Source: Microbispora sp. H13382
GTDB taxonomy: Bacteria; Actinomycetota; Actinomycetes; Streptosporangiales; Streptosporangiaceae
Direction: 5' to 3'
Assembly: GCF_014161445.1 (NCBI RefSeq)
Contig: NZ_JABBXA010000004.1
Coordinates: 62,001 to 126,000, forward strand
Length of the DNA: 64,000 nucleotides
The translations under genes and the position numbers were made by a program. Of the stretch, positions 8,735 to 17,404 are shown piece by piece; the stretch's first letter is position 1; each line of letters begins with the position of its first letter. The notes beneath the pieces were generated by a model. It did not search any database. It had not been told where the DNA came from and saw only the letters and a list, made by a program, of their open reading frames with translations.

Positions 8735-9454
8735 GTGCGTGAGGAATCCGCGAAACTGCTGGTAGTGGACGACGAGCCGGCCCTGAGGGAGGCGTTGCGC
8801 AGCAGCCTGGAGTTCGAGGGGTACACGGTCGAGAGCGCCGCCGACGGGCTGAGCGCGCTGGACCTCCTCGACCGCGCCGCACAGAACCGGGGGGAGTACG
8901 ACGCGATGCTCCTCGACGTCATGATGCCCCGGCTCGACGGGCTGACGACCTGCCGCCGGCTGCGCGCCTCCGGCAACCGGGTGCCGGTCCTCATGCTGAC
9001 CGCGCGCGACGCCGTCGGCGACCGCGTCTCCGGCCTGGACGCCGGAGCGGACGACTACCTGGTCAAGCCGTTCGAACTCGACGAGCTGCTCGCCCGGGTG
9101 CGGGCGTTGCTGCGGCGCGGCGGGCAGTACGGGCAGAGCGAGGCCGGCGGCGACGTCCTCGCCTTCGGCGACCTGCGGATGGACACCGTGAGCTGGGAGG
9201 TCACCCGGGCCGGCCGCAGGCTCGACCTCACCCGCACCGAGCACCTGCTGCTGGAGCTGTTCCTCACCCATCCCCGGCAGGTGCTCACCCGTGAGCAGAT
9301 CCTGCGGGAGGTGTGGGGCTTCGACTTCGAGCCGTCGTCGAACTCGCTCGACGTGTACGTGATGTATCTGCGGCGCAAGACCGAGGCGGGCGGGCTGCCC
9401 CGCCTCATCCACACCGTGCGCGGCGTGGGCTACGTGCTGCGGTCGTCGCCTTGA
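8735..9454 (+). CDS. OmpR-family response regulator
   Basis: About 239 residues: receiver domain (roughly residues 7-122) with the acidic pair in 'LLVVDDEP', phospho-acceptor Asp in '[12 protein letters not shown]', the Thr/Ser of 'LMLTARDAV' and Lys in 'DDYLVKPFE'; then a winged-helix DNA-binding domain (about 140-235) ending '[13 protein letters not shown]'. A GTG at 8729 is also in frame, but the -10 like TAGCTT at 8723-8728 places transcription start at the GTG at 8735, suggesting a leaderless message. The next gene, its histidine kinase, overlaps it by four bases (TTGA). The shared upstream motif suggests it controls itself and the glycosyltransferase operon at 13455. Confidence 0.93.
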   Translation: MREESAKLLVVDDEPALREALRSSLEFEGYTVESAADGLSALDLLDRAAQNRGEYDAMLLDVMMPRLDGLTTCRRLRASGNRVPVLMLTARDAVGDRVSGLDAGADDYLVKPFELDELLARVRALLRRGGQYGQSEAGGDVLAFGDLRMDTVSWEVTRAGRRLDLTRTEHLLLELFLTHPRQVLTREQILREVWGFDFEPSSNSLDVYVMYLRRKTEAGGLPRLIHTVRGVGYVLRSSP

Positions 9455-10881
9455 GACGCCGTACGCTCCGATCCCGGCTCACGCTGCTGATCGCGGCGGC
9501 GGTCGCCATGGCCGTCGCGGTGGCGGCGGCGGTGTGCTGGCTGCTCGTCCGCGGCGAGATGCGCGGCCGGATCGCCGACTCGATCACGCACCTGCGGCCG
9601 CCGGCGCAGCAGGTCGGGTTCGCGCTGTGGGACTGCGCCGGCCATGGGCGCAAGGAGGGGCCGCGACCCGACTGGGACCCCTCGGGGCGCAGCTGGCAGG
9701 TCGTCACGGCGGACGGCTCGGTGTGCGTCGCGTCCGGGTCGGCTCTGGTGACGCCGACCGCGCGGGAGCGGGCGATGGCCGTCTCCGGAGGCGCGCCCGT
9801 GCTGCGCGACGCGGTAACGACCGACGGCACCTCCGTGCTCGTCTACACCTTCAGGTACGAGCCGCGTCCGGGCGGCCCGCCGAAGGACGCCGCGCAGTTC
9901 GCGGAGCCGCCCCTGCCGGAGGGCCCGGTGACGGTCAGCGTGTTCCGCTCCACCGCCGAGATGGACAAGACGCTGGACATCCTCGCCCTCGTCTTCGGCT
10001 CGGTCTGCGTGCTCGGCGTGCTCGGCGCCGCCGTGGCCGGGCTCTGGCTGGCCCGTACGGCGCTGCGCCCGGTGGAGCGGCTGACCCGCGCGGTCGAGCA
10101 CGTGGCCAGGACGGAGGATCTGAGCGTGACGATCCCGGTCGAGGGGGAGGACGAGATCGCCCGCCTGAGCAGGTCGTTCAACACGATGACCGCCGCCCTG
10201 TCCAGCTCGCAGGAGCGCCAGCGGCGGCTCGTGGCCGACGCCGGGCACGAGCTGCGCACCCCGCTGACCAGCCTGCGCACCAACATCGACCTGCTGCTGC
10301 GCAGCGAGAACACCGGCCGGGCCATCGAGCCCTCGGCCAAGCGGCGGCTGCTGGCGAACGTCAAGGAGCAGTTCGAGGAGATGTCGAGCCTCATCGGCGA
10401 CCTGCTGGAGCTGTCGAGGAAGGCGGAGAACGGCGAGCTGTCGTCCGGCATCGACCTGCACGAGGTGGCGGCGTCGGCGGTCGAGCGGGCCAGGCGGCGC
10501 GGTCCCGGGCTGCGCTTCGACGTCGGCCTGGAGCCGTGGCAGGTCCATGGGGACGCCCGCGGCCTGCAGCGGGCCGCGGTGAACGTGCTCGACAACGCCG
10601 TGAAGTTCAGCCCGCCCGGGGGCCTGGTGACCGTGCGCCTCACGGGCGGCGTGCTGACCGTGCGCGACGAGGGTCCCGGCATCCCCGAGGACGAACTGCC
10701 GCACGTCTTCGAACGGTTCTGGCGCTCGCCGTCGGCGCGCAGCCTGCCCGGCTCCGGCCTCGGCCTGGCGATCGTGGCGCAGGCCGTACGGGACGCCGGG
10801 GGACGGGTCACCATCGAGAACGCCCCCGGCGGCGGGACGCTCGCCACGGTCGAGCTCCCCGGGACCCCGCCCCTGGCCTGA
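9451..10881 (+). CDS. HAMP-containing sensor histidine kinase
   Basis: A 476-residue membrane kinase. A first membrane helix (about residues 8-32) is followed by an extracytoplasmic domain (about 33-175), a second helix (about 178-200) and a HAMP linker ('[19 protein letters not shown]'). The phospho-accepting His is in the HisKA motif '[13 protein letters not shown]'. The HATPase domain shows N-box '[14 protein letters not shown]', G1 '[19 protein letters not shown]' and G2 '[12 protein letters not shown]'. The TTG start at 9451 overlaps the regulator's stop by four bases and fits the short cytoplasmic Arg-rich N-terminus. The extracytoplasmic domain has two Cys residues and gives no clue to the signal. 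The 207 bases after it hold no gene, only a weak TACGCT -10 like box at 11028-11033 for the next gene. Confidence 0.93.
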   Translation: MRRRTLRSRLTLLIAAAVAMAVAVAAAVCWLLVRGEMRGRIADSITHLRPPAQQVGFALWDCAGHGRKEGPRPDWDPSGRSWQVVTADGSVCVASGSALVTPTARERAMAVSGGAPVLRDAVTTDGTSVLVYTFRYEPRPGGPPKDAAQFAEPPLPEGPVTVSVFRSTAEMDKTLDILALVFGSVCVLGVLGAAVAGLWLARTALRPVERLTRAVEHVARTEDLSVTIPVEGEDEIARLSRSFNTMTAALSSSQERQRRLVADAGHELRTPLTSLRTNIDLLLRSENTGRAIEPSAKRRLLANVKEQFEEMSSLIGDLLELSRKAENGELSSGIDLHEVAASAVERARRRGPGLRFDVGLEPWQVHGDARGLQRAAVNVLDNAVKFSPPGGLVTVRLTGGVLTVRDEGPGIPEDELPHVFERFWRSPSARSLPGSGLGLAIVAQAVRDAGGRVTIENAPGGGTLATVELPGTPPLA

Positions 10882-11088
10882 CCTGCCTGGGCACGGCCGG
10901 CGCTCGGTCGCGTCACCCCGCCACCCCGTGGCCGTGCGGTGCCACCCCTCCGCGGTCGCCGTGAGCGCACCCGCCGGGTCGTCCACCGTGACGCCTTCGC
11001 GCGGCCCCGGCCCTCGAGCGCGGGGAATACGCTAGTCCGGATGATCCCGTGAAAATAGCGGCTGGACGGTGCGACGGAGGCTGTTCGG

Positions 11089-12162
11089 GTGGAGTTGGGG
11101 AAGCGATTCGGACGGCAGCCGCAGCGGGTGCGGCCCGGAACGGAACCCGCTGCGCCGAGCCCCGAGCCGATGCCGGAGCCCCCCGCGCCGGAGGCCGAGC
11201 CGCCTCCTCGTCGCAGAGGAGACTGGCTGCGGCTGTACGGCTGGCTCGCCGCCATCCTGGCGGCGGTTCTGGTCGGTGGCTGGATCCTTTTCGCCGCCGG
11301 ACCGCCGACCGAGGCCGAGTTACGCGAGCAGGCCCGGCTGACGGGGAAGAAGAAGCTCTTGATCGGGGTGAAGGACGACACCCCCGGCATCGCCCTGCGC
11401 GACAAGACCGGCGCCTTCTCCGGCTTCGACATCGACATCGCGTACATGATCGCCGGCGAGCTCGGTTTCCGGCCCGAGCAGGTGGAGTTCCTGTCGATCG
11501 AGACCGAGGACCGGGCCCGCCGCCAGGCCACCGACGCCGACGGGAACTTCGTCACCGTCGACCTGGTGGTGGCGACGTTCAGCATCACCCCCGGTCGGCT
11601 GCAGGATCCGTCGGTCGGCTTCTCCAGCCCCTATCTGTTCACCGAGCAGTCGGTGGTGACACGGGCCGACCACCCCCGGGTGACCTCCCTCGGCCAGCTC
11701 ACCGGCGAGAAGGTCTGCACCCTCGGCACCTCGACCTCGGAGGGTCCCCTGGCCGAGAGCGGCGCCAAGGTGACCGCGGAGAACAAGATCAGCGCCTGCT
11801 TCGAGGGGCTGGAGGGTCACCTGTACGACGCCGTCAGCACGGACGCCGCGATCATGGCGGGATTCGTCGCCCGGTCCGGCGGGAAGTTCAGACACCACGA
11901 CATCGGCCTGGAGAAGACCGAGATGTGGGGGGTGAACGCGGGCACGAACACCTCCCTGCGCACTCTGGTCGAGCTCGCGTTGTACCGCTCCTACGCCGAC
12001 CCCCAGAACAGGACGTGGGAAGAGGCCTACGACCGGCATATCCGCCCGCTGCTCGTGGCCAATCCCGGGGTGAACGTGGCCCAGAGCACCCAGCCGTGCC
12101 TGAAAGCGCCGCAGGTTCGCCGGTGGCCGTGGGAGCGAGCCCTTTCGGACGATGGCTGCTGA
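11089..12162 (+). CDS. Membrane-anchored amino-acid-type solute-binding protein without an ABC transporter
   Basis: 357 residues. A Pro-rich cytoplasmic leader (1-43) and a single membrane helix (about 50-70, 'LAAILAAVLVGGWILFAA') come before a type-3 periplasmic binding domain: 'KKLLIGVKDDTPGIALRDKTG' is followed by 'GFDIDIAYMIAGELGF', the signature of glutamate/polar amino acid binding proteins. A GGAGG at 11076-11080 supports the GTG start. Unlike normal binding proteins it has a long cytoplasmic N-terminus and no lipobox, and no permease or ATPase is nearby. Instead it overlaps a polytopic membrane protein by 11 bases. It may act as a ligand sensor or co-receptor rather than a transporter part. 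Confidence 0.85.
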   Translation: MELGKRFGRQPQRVRPGTEPAAPSPEPMPEPPAPEAEPPPRRRGDWLRLYGWLAAILAAVLVGGWILFAAGPPTEAELREQARLTGKKKLLIGVKDDTPGIALRDKTGAFSGFDIDIAYMIAGELGFRPEQVEFLSIETEDRARRQATDADGNFVTVDLVVATFSITPGRLQDPSVGFSSPYLFTEQSVVTRADHPRVTSLGQLTGEKVCTLGTSTSEGPLAESGAKVTAENKISACFEGLEGHLYDAVSTDAAIMAGFVARSGGKFRHHDIGLEKTEMWGVNAGTNTSLRTLVELALYRSYADPQNRTWEEAYDRHIRPLLVANPGVNVAQSTQPCLKAPQVRRWPWERALSDDGC

Positions 12163-13237
12163 GGCGGGGAACACAGGCAGGGGCCGCGCGCCGCAGCGCA
12201 ACCAGGAGTGGGTGCTGACGCTCCTGCCCGCCTTCCCGCTGGTGCTGCTGGTGATGCGGTTGTGGTACGCCAGCCGGCAGGACACGCAGACGCTGCTGCT
12301 GCTCGTGCAGTACGTCAGTCCGCTCGGTCTGCTCACCACGGTGCTGCTGACGCTTGTGTGGGTGTTGCCCGCCGTGGTGCTGGCCGGCCGGGTGCTCGGG
12401 CCCCTGTACCGGCTCAGCACCCGGCGCTCCGTCTGGGTGGCGCGGGCCGCCGACCGGGTGCCCGACTGGGTGGTCGCGGTGGCCGTGGGCGTCGGGCTGC
12501 TCGGCTGGCAGCTTCGTTTCCTGCCGACTCTGCTCATGCTCACGCTCGCGGTGGCCGGGCTGACTCTGCGAGAACGCCGCCCACTGGACCGGACGGGGAT
12601 CCGGGCCGTCTGCCTGGTGCTGCCGGTGGTCTCCGGCGTGCTCGTCCTCCTGGCGCTGCGCCCGGCGATCACGCAGGCGCTGGAACAGGCCGACGTCTCC
12701 ACCCTGATCCTGCTCACCGCGCCCCCCGTGCTCGCTCCGCTGGTCACCGGGCCGGTGCCCGCGCGCGCCGCGCCACTGGTGGTGCACGGCCTCACCTGGA
12801 CGCTCGCTGTGCTCTTTCCGCTGGTGGCCGGAGCGGTGGTCCTGCGTTCGCCGATCCTGCCACTCACGGCCGTGGAGATCGCCGCCGAGCCGGACGGCGA
12901 GGCCGTGCAGGTCACGGTCGGGTATGTGATCGCCAGCGACGACCGTCTCGTCACCATCCTCGAACGCTCCGGCGCGGTCCGCTTCGTACGCAACGACCTG
13001 CTGGTGTCCCAGGTGCTCTGCCCGGAGCCGGGCGCGGTCCCGCACACCACCGTGCATCTCCACCAGTGGAACGTCGAGCAGAGCGCACTTTCCTGGCTGG
13101 CTCCCGCGCCCGTGGCGATCCCGCTCGACTCCCGCTGCGAGGGCCGTCCGGCGACACCGGACGACCTCACCCACGACGAGGCGGCTGTCTCCGCGGGTGC
13201 TCCGGAGGGGCGAGCCCAGGGCGGTCGTCGACCCTGA
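12152..13237 (+). CDS. Polytopic membrane protein, function unknown, coupled to the anchored binding protein
   Basis: 361 residues. Hydrophobic segments are visible at about residues 20-36, 48-82, 106-140, 150-167, 184-198 and 210-235. They are followed by a soluble C-terminal domain (about 236-361) with a 'VQVTVGYVIASDDRLVTILERSG' stretch. No family is recognised. The start overlaps the binding-protein gene by 11 bases, so the two are probably made together and may form one complex. The soluble domain has two Cys (about residues 290 and 330) and would lie outside the cell if the helix count is even. A similar gene pair would be worth searching for by context. Confidence 0.75.
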   Translation: MAAEAGNTGRGRAPQRNQEWVLTLLPAFPLVLLVMRLWYASRQDTQTLLLLVQYVSPLGLLTTVLLTLVWVLPAVVLAGRVLGPLYRLSTRRSVWVARAADRVPDWVVAVAVGVGLLGWQLRFLPTLLMLTLAVAGLTLRERRPLDRTGIRAVCLVLPVVSGVLVLLALRPAITQALEQADVSTLILLTAPPVLAPLVTGPVPARAAPLVVHGLTWTLAVLFPLVAGAVVLRSPILPLTAVEIAAEPDGEAVQVTVGYVIASDDRLVTILERSGAVRFVRNDLLVSQVLCPEPGAVPHTTVHLHQWNVEQSALSWLAPAPVAIPLDSRCEGRPATPDDLTHDEAAVSAGAPEGRAQGGRRP

Positions 13238-13324
13238 TCCCCGGCGCGCTCCAGCTCCTGCTCCTGCGACAGGCGCGGCTCGTGCCACTGCCGGCCAGAG
13301 CCCGTCGGGGCGTTCTCATGCGGC

Positions 13325-13342
13325 CTTAACGAACGCCTCATG
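13325..13342 (+). promoter_or_regulatory. Motif CTTAAC-N6-CTCATG upstream of the glycosyltransferase operon
   Basis: CTTAAC (13325-13330) and CTCATG (13337-13342), with a further CTCATG at 13315-13320, ten bases before CTTAAC. It matches the site at 8696-8713 in both hexamers and spacing. This suggests that the response regulator at 8735 controls the genes at 13455 and 14624. Confidence 0.45.
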
Positions 13343-13371
13343 GGCGTCCCATGCCGCGCCGCGAGCGTGGG

Positions 13372-13426
13372 CGCATGAGCGAGCGAAGCGAGCGAATCGA
13401 TAGGCACAGTGCGATTCGCTCATGCG
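13372..13426. repeat. Inverted repeat in the leader of the glycosyltransferase operon
   Basis: Two nested inverted repeats: CGCATGAGCGA (13372-13382) with TCGCTCATGCG (13416-13426), and GAGCGAATCG (13390-13399) with CGATTCGCTC (13412-13421). The left arm is part of a GAGCGA-rich string like the mosaic near 6.7 kb. A transcript would fold into a stable hairpin ending 17 bases before the ribosome binding site. Confidence 0.7.
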
Positions 13427-13454
13427 ACTCCGAGCCGTCAGGCGAGGAGGTGGC

Positions 13455-14627
13455 ATGAGCGTGACGATGGTGTCCGGGCCGGTGGCGGGGGCGTCCCGCA
13501 GGACCCGCCTGGTCGAGGTCGTCGTCCCCGTGTACAACGAAGAGCGTGTCCTGGCCGCGAGCGTGGAGCGGCTGCACGCCTACCTGAGCGGTGACTTCCC
13601 GTACGGCTTCCGCGTGACGATCGCCGACAACGCGAGCACGGACGGCACGTGGGCGGTCGCCCGGCGGCTGGCCCGGGAGCTGCCGGGGGTGCGGGCCGTC
13701 CACCTCGACCAGAAGGGCCGCGGCCGGGCGCTGCGGCGGGTGTGGGAGGCCAGCGACGCCGACGTGGTCGGCTACATGGACGTGGACCTGTCGACCGACC
13801 TGGACGCGTTCCTTCCGCTGGTCGCGCCGCTGATGACCGGTCACAGCGACCTGGCGATCGGGACCCGCCTGTCCCCGTGGTCCAACGTGGTGCGCGGCCC
13901 GAAGCGCGAGGTCATCTCCAGGTCCTACAACCTGCTGCTGCGCTCGCTGATGGGGGCGCGCTTCTCCGACGCGCAGTGCGGGTTCAAGGCGGCCCGCACC
14001 GAGGTCGTGCAGGCCCTGCTGCCCGCCGTGCGGGACGAGGCGTGGTTCTTCGACACCGAGCTGCTGCTGCTGGCCGAGCAGCACGGGCTGCGCATCCACG
14101 AGGTGCCGGTCGACTGGGTGGACGACCCCGACAGCCGGGTGGACATCGTCAGGACGGCGGTCGACGACCTGAAGGGCATGTGGCGGGTCGCCCGGGGAAG
14201 TCTCGCGGCCCCGGCCGCGCCGCCGTCCCGGACGTCGGTGCGCACGCAGATCCCGGCGTTCGCCGTGATCGGGGCGATCAGTACGGTGGCGCACCTGGCG
14301 CTGTTCTGGATGCTGCGCTCGATGCTGCCGCCCGTGGCGGCCAACGCGATCGCGCTGTTGGTCACCGCCGTCGCCAACACCGCGGCCAACCGCCGCTTCA
14401 CCTTCGGCGTACGGGGCAGGGCGGGCGCTCTGCGCCACCACCTCGGCGGGCTCGTCGCCTTCGTCGCGGGTCTCGCGCTGACCAGCGGGGGTTTGGCCGC
14501 GCTGCCCGGCGGCGCGTCGCGGGCGGCCGAGCTCGCCGTCGTCATCGTGGCGAACGGTCTCGCCACCCTGCTGCGCTTCCTGCTCCTGCGATCCTGGGTC
14601 TTCGCGCCCCGGAAGGACTCCCGGTGA
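13455..14627 (+). CDS. Bifunctional GT2 glycosyltransferase / GtrA membrane protein
   Basis: 390 residues. Residues 15-235 form a GT-A glycosyltransferase of family 2: the start 'VEVVVPVYNEERVLAASVERL', the 'DNASTDGTW' donor-binding turn and the DVDLSTD metal-binding region are visible. This matches the dolichol-phosphate-mannose synthase group, which moves a sugar to a polyprenyl phosphate. Residues 255-385 form a GtrA domain with four membrane helices, usually acting as flippase or anchor for the lipid-linked sugar. The ATG at 13455 follows a strong GAGGAGG at 13445-13451; an upstream ATG at 13422 is less likely. It overlaps the GT39 gene by four bases, so it probably makes the lipid-linked donor for that enzyme. 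Confidence 0.92.
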   Translation: MSVTMVSGPVAGASRRTRLVEVVVPVYNEERVLAASVERLHAYLSGDFPYGFRVTIADNASTDGTWAVARRLARELPGVRAVHLDQKGRGRALRRVWEASDADVVGYMDVDLSTDLDAFLPLVAPLMTGHSDLAIGTRLSPWSNVVRGPKREVISRSYNLLLRSLMGARFSDAQCGFKAARTEVVQALLPAVRDEAWFFDTELLLLAEQHGLRIHEVPVDWVDDPDSRVDIVRTAVDDLKGMWRVARGSLAAPAAPPSRTSVRTQIPAFAVIGAISTVAHLALFWMLRSMLPPVAANAIALLVTAVANTAANRRFTFGVRGRAGALRHHLGGLVAFVAGLALTSGGLAALPGGASRAAELAVVIVANGLATLLRFLLLRSWVFAPRKDSR

Positions 14628-16825
14628 CCGTCCTCGCCCCCGCGACCCCGACCGGCCACCGGGCCCCGGCGGACCGCGTGACGCCGCTGCCGCGCTGGGG
14701 GAAGTGGGCCGTCCTCGCGCTCGCGGCGGTGCTCCACACCTGGGCGCTCGGCCGCAACGGGTACGCCAACGACTACTATGCCGCCGCGATCTACTCCGGC
14801 ACGAAGAGCTGGAAGGCGTTCTTCTTCGGCGCGCTGGACGCCGGGTCGTACATCACGGTCGACAAGCCGCCCTTCGCGCTGTGGGTGATGGGCCTGCCGG
14901 CCCGGATCTTCGGGTTCGGCACGTGGAGCATGCTGCTGCCGCAGGCGGTGGCCGGCGTGGCCTCGGTCGCCCTGGTCCACTCCGCCGTAGGGCGGGCGCT
15001 GCTCGGGCTCGGTGCCCGCGCGGCCGGGGCGGCGGCCCTGCTTGCCGCGCTCGTCATGACGCTGACCCCCATCACCGTGGCCATCAACAGGGACAACAAC
15101 CCGGACACGGTCCTCGTCCTGCTGCTGGTGGCGGCCGGATGGTTCTGCCTGGAGGCGATCCGCACCGGGCGGCTGCGCACGCTGCTGGTCACCGCCGCGC
15201 TGGTGGGCCTCGCCTTCAACACCAAGATGCTCCAGGCGTACCTCGTGCTGCCGGCGTTCGCGCTGACCTATCTCTACGCCGCGCCGGGGACGGTCGTACG
15301 CCGGATCGGGCGCCTGGCGGCCGCCGGGGTGGTCCTCGTGGTGTCCAGCGCGTGGTGGATGGTCGTGGTCGACCGGTGGGCCGCGTCCTCGCGGCCGTAC
15401 ATCGGCGGCAGCACGGACAACACCGTCTGGGACCTGGTGATCGGATACAACGGTCTGGGCAGGATCTTCGGCGGCGCGGGCAACGGCGGCGGCCCGGGAA
15501 GGCTTCCCGCGGACACCGCGGAAGGCCTGACGCGTGCCCTCGATGGCATGGGCGGTGGCCCTGGTGGTCCCGGTGGCCCTGGTGGCCCTGGTGGCGGCTT
15601 CGGTGGGGGTGGCGGCTTCGGCGGCGCGTCCGGCGCGGGCAGGCTGTTCAACGACGTCATGGCCGGGCAGATCTCCTGGCTCCTCCCGTTCGCCGCCGTG
15701 GCCCTGGTCTGCGGCCTCGTCCTGGTCGCAAGGCCGGGCCCCAAGCCGTCGGAGGGAACGGCCGGGGACGCGGTCCGCGCGTCGCTGCTGCTGTGGGGTG
15801 GCTGGCTGGTCGTGCACTTCGCCGTCTTCAGCTTCTCCAGCGGGACCTTCCACCCGTACTACTCCACCGCGATGGCCCCCGCGATCGCCGCGCTGACCGG
15901 CATCGGCGGCGTGCTGATGTGGCGGGCGGCACGCGCCTCGGCCGTCTGGCGGCTGGTCCTGGCCGCCGCGGTCGCCGTGACCGGGGTCTGGTCGTTCGTC
16001 GTGCTGCGCCGTACGCCCGATTTTGTGCCGTGGCTCACCTGGGCGGTGGCGGGCGCGACCGCCGTCGCGGTGCTCGCCCTGGCGGTCACGGCGCGCGCCT
16101 CCAGGACACCGGAGCGCGGTGGCCCGGCCGTGCGTGGGGTTCGGACGGCCGCGCGGGTGACGGCGGTGGCGCTGGCCGCGGCGGTCGTGGCCGGGCTGGC
16201 CGGTCCGGCGGCGTACGCGCTGACGCCGCTGGGCTCGGCGGTGAACGGCACCAACCCCACGGCGGGCCCGTCGCAGGGCATGGGAGGACCGTCCGGACGG
16301 GGCGGACCCGGTGGCATGGCGCCGACGGCGGGCACGCGACCGGCGGGAGACACGACGACTCCCGGGAGCGCGCCGGACGGGAGCGCGCCGGACGGGAAAG
16401 GGCCGGACGGCCGGGGCATGCGCGGGCCCGGCGGCCGGGTGGACGCCGCGATGGCGGCGTACCTGAAGCGCAGCAAGGGGAGCGCCACCTGGCTGGTGGC
16501 GGTGGACAGCGCGCAGAGCGCGTCGTCGCTGATCCTGTCCACGGGCGAGCCGGTCATCGCGATGGGCGGGTTCACCGGCTCCGACCCGGCGATGACGGTG
16601 GAGAAACTGCAGCGGTACGTGTCCGAGGGCGAGTTGCGGTACATCCTGCTCGGCGACGGCGGTTCCGGACCCTCGCGCGGGGCGAGCGCGGACGTCAACG
16701 AGTGGGTGAAGGCGCACGGCACGCGGGTGGAGGCCGCGGAGTACGGGGGCACGGATGGCAGCACGGTCGGGGGCACGGACGGGGGCACGGTCGGCGGCGG
16801 CTCGGTGCTCTACAAGCTGGGCTGA
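14624..16825 (+). CDS. GT39-family membrane glycosyltransferase (ArnT/PMT-like)
   Basis: 733 residues. The N-terminal catalytic loop has the family's acidic start ('NGYANDYYAAA', residues 45-55) and 'GSYITVDKPP' (about 77-86), followed by 'NRDNNPDT', typical of polyprenyl-phosphate-sugar dependent transferases. About a dozen membrane helices are spread over residues 28-565. Two low-complexity parts stand out: a Gly/Pro/Phe stretch at about 305-345, encoded by tandem GGTGGCCCT-like repeats, and a Gly/Pro/Asp stretch at about 545-605. The last 120 residues are a soluble extracytoplasmic domain ending in TDGST/TDGGT repeats. The GTGA overlap with the GT2-GtrA gene implies one pathway that adds a sugar to a protein or cell-wall polymer outside the membrane. 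Confidence 0.9.
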   Translation: MTVLAPATPTGHRAPADRVTPLPRWGKWAVLALAAVLHTWALGRNGYANDYYAAAIYSGTKSWKAFFFGALDAGSYITVDKPPFALWVMGLPARIFGFGTWSMLLPQAVAGVASVALVHSAVGRALLGLGARAAGAAALLAALVMTLTPITVAINRDNNPDTVLVLLLVAAGWFCLEAIRTGRLRTLLVTAALVGLAFNTKMLQAYLVLPAFALTYLYAAPGTVVRRIGRLAAAGVVLVVSSAWWMVVVDRWAASSRPYIGGSTDNTVWDLVIGYNGLGRIFGGAGNGGGPGRLPADTAEGLTRALDGMGGGPGGPGGPGGPGGGFGGGGGFGGASGAGRLFNDVMAGQISWLLPFAAVALVCGLVLVARPGPKPSEGTAGDAVRASLLLWGGWLVVHFAVFSFSSGTFHPYYSTAMAPAIAALTGIGGVLMWRAARASAVWRLVLAAAVAVTGVWSFVVLRRTPDFVPWLTWAVAGATAVAVLALAVTARASRTPERGGPAVRGVRTAARVTAVALAAAVVAGLAGPAAYALTPLGSAVNGTNPTAGPSQGMGGPSGRGGPGGMAPTAGTRPAGDTTTPGSAPDGSAPDGKGPDGRGMRGPGGRVDAAMAAYLKRSKGSATWLVAVDSAQSASSLILSTGEPVIAMGGFTGSDPAMTVEKLQRYVSEGELRYILLGDGGSGPSRGASADVNEWVKAHGTRVEAAEYGGTDGSTVGGTDGGTVGGGSVLYKLG

Positions 16826-16887
16826 CGGCGTTCGGCCGCCTCCTCAGCGGGTACGTGATGGGCCTTTGGACCGACGAAAGGATTCCC

Positions 16888-17304
16888 ATGGACACGGAGG
16901 GCTTCATCGCCCTGCTGAACGAGGACCTGGAGAGCGAATACCGCTCGATCGTGCAGTACGTGCAGCACGCGGCCACCATCAAGGGCGCGGAGTACCTGTC
17001 GATCATCGAGGAGCTCAAGCAGCACCTCGGCCAGGAACTCAACCACGCGAGCACGCTGGCCGGGCAGATCGACTTCCTCGGCGGCGTGCCGAGCGTCCGC
17101 GTCCCCGAGGTGCCGGTGGCGACCGACGGCGCGGACGCGCTCCGGCTCGACCTGGAGTTGGAACAGGAGCAGCTTCGCCGCTACCGCGAGCGCGTGGAGC
17201 AGGCCCAGGAGCTCGGCCTGAGCGACGTGGCCGAGGCGCTGCGCCCGCTGCTGCAGCAGACGCAGGACCACGTCATGGACCTGCAGACCGCCCTCGGCAA
17301 GTGA
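16888..17304 (+). CDS. Ferritin-like domain protein (bacterioferritin/DUF-type, small)
   Basis: 138 residues, entirely helical. Residues 11-40 ('NEDLESEYRSIVQYVQHAA') and 'EELKQHLGQELNHAS' (about 46-60) form the first two helices of a four-helix bundle. The E-x-x-H pattern of a di-iron site can be seen there, while a matching Glu in helix 4 is less clear. The ATG at 16888 follows AAAGGA at 16877-16882 with 5 bases between; an in-frame ATG at 16858 lacks a ribosome binding site. Likely role: iron binding or oxidant handling in the cytoplasm. It lies 62 bases after the GT39 stop and might be read through from it. Confidence 0.8.
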   Translation: MDTEGFIALLNEDLESEYRSIVQYVQHAATIKGAEYLSIIEELKQHLGQELNHASTLAGQIDFLGGVPSVRVPEVPVATDGADALRLDLELEQEQLRRYRERVEQAQELGLSDVAEALRPLLQQTQDHVMDLQTALGK

Positions 17305-17321
17305 CCTGACGGGCGGGGCGA

Positions 17322-17346
17322 GCCGGGGCACGGCGCGTGCCCCGGC
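17322..17346. terminator. Strong hairpin between convergent genes
   Basis: Perfect 11-base stem GCCGGGGCACG (17322-17332) / CGTGCCCCGGC (17336-17346) with a three-base loop, between the ferritin-like gene (stop 17304) and the convergent XRE gene (stop 17405). No T-tract follows on either strand. Confidence 0.7.
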
Positions 17347-17404
17347 GGCGCGGCGTCGGCGCGGTGGGTCGGCTGGTGGCTCGTCTCGGGTCGCGTGTGG
17401 TGGA

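Noticed and set aside
10882-11088. Small gene after the histidine kinase
   Set aside because: No frame with a credible start or composition; only a weak -10 like TACGCT at 11028-11033 for the next gene.
13925-16717. A 930-codon open frame antisense to the glycosyltransferase genes
   Set aside because: It is the third-position shadow of two well-recognised membrane enzymes and shows only Arg/Pro/Ala-rich low complexity.
13455-16825. Part of a secondary-metabolite gene cluster
   Set aside because: The pair is a polyprenyl-phosphate sugar system typical of cell-surface glycosylation, and no synthase genes are present in the window.
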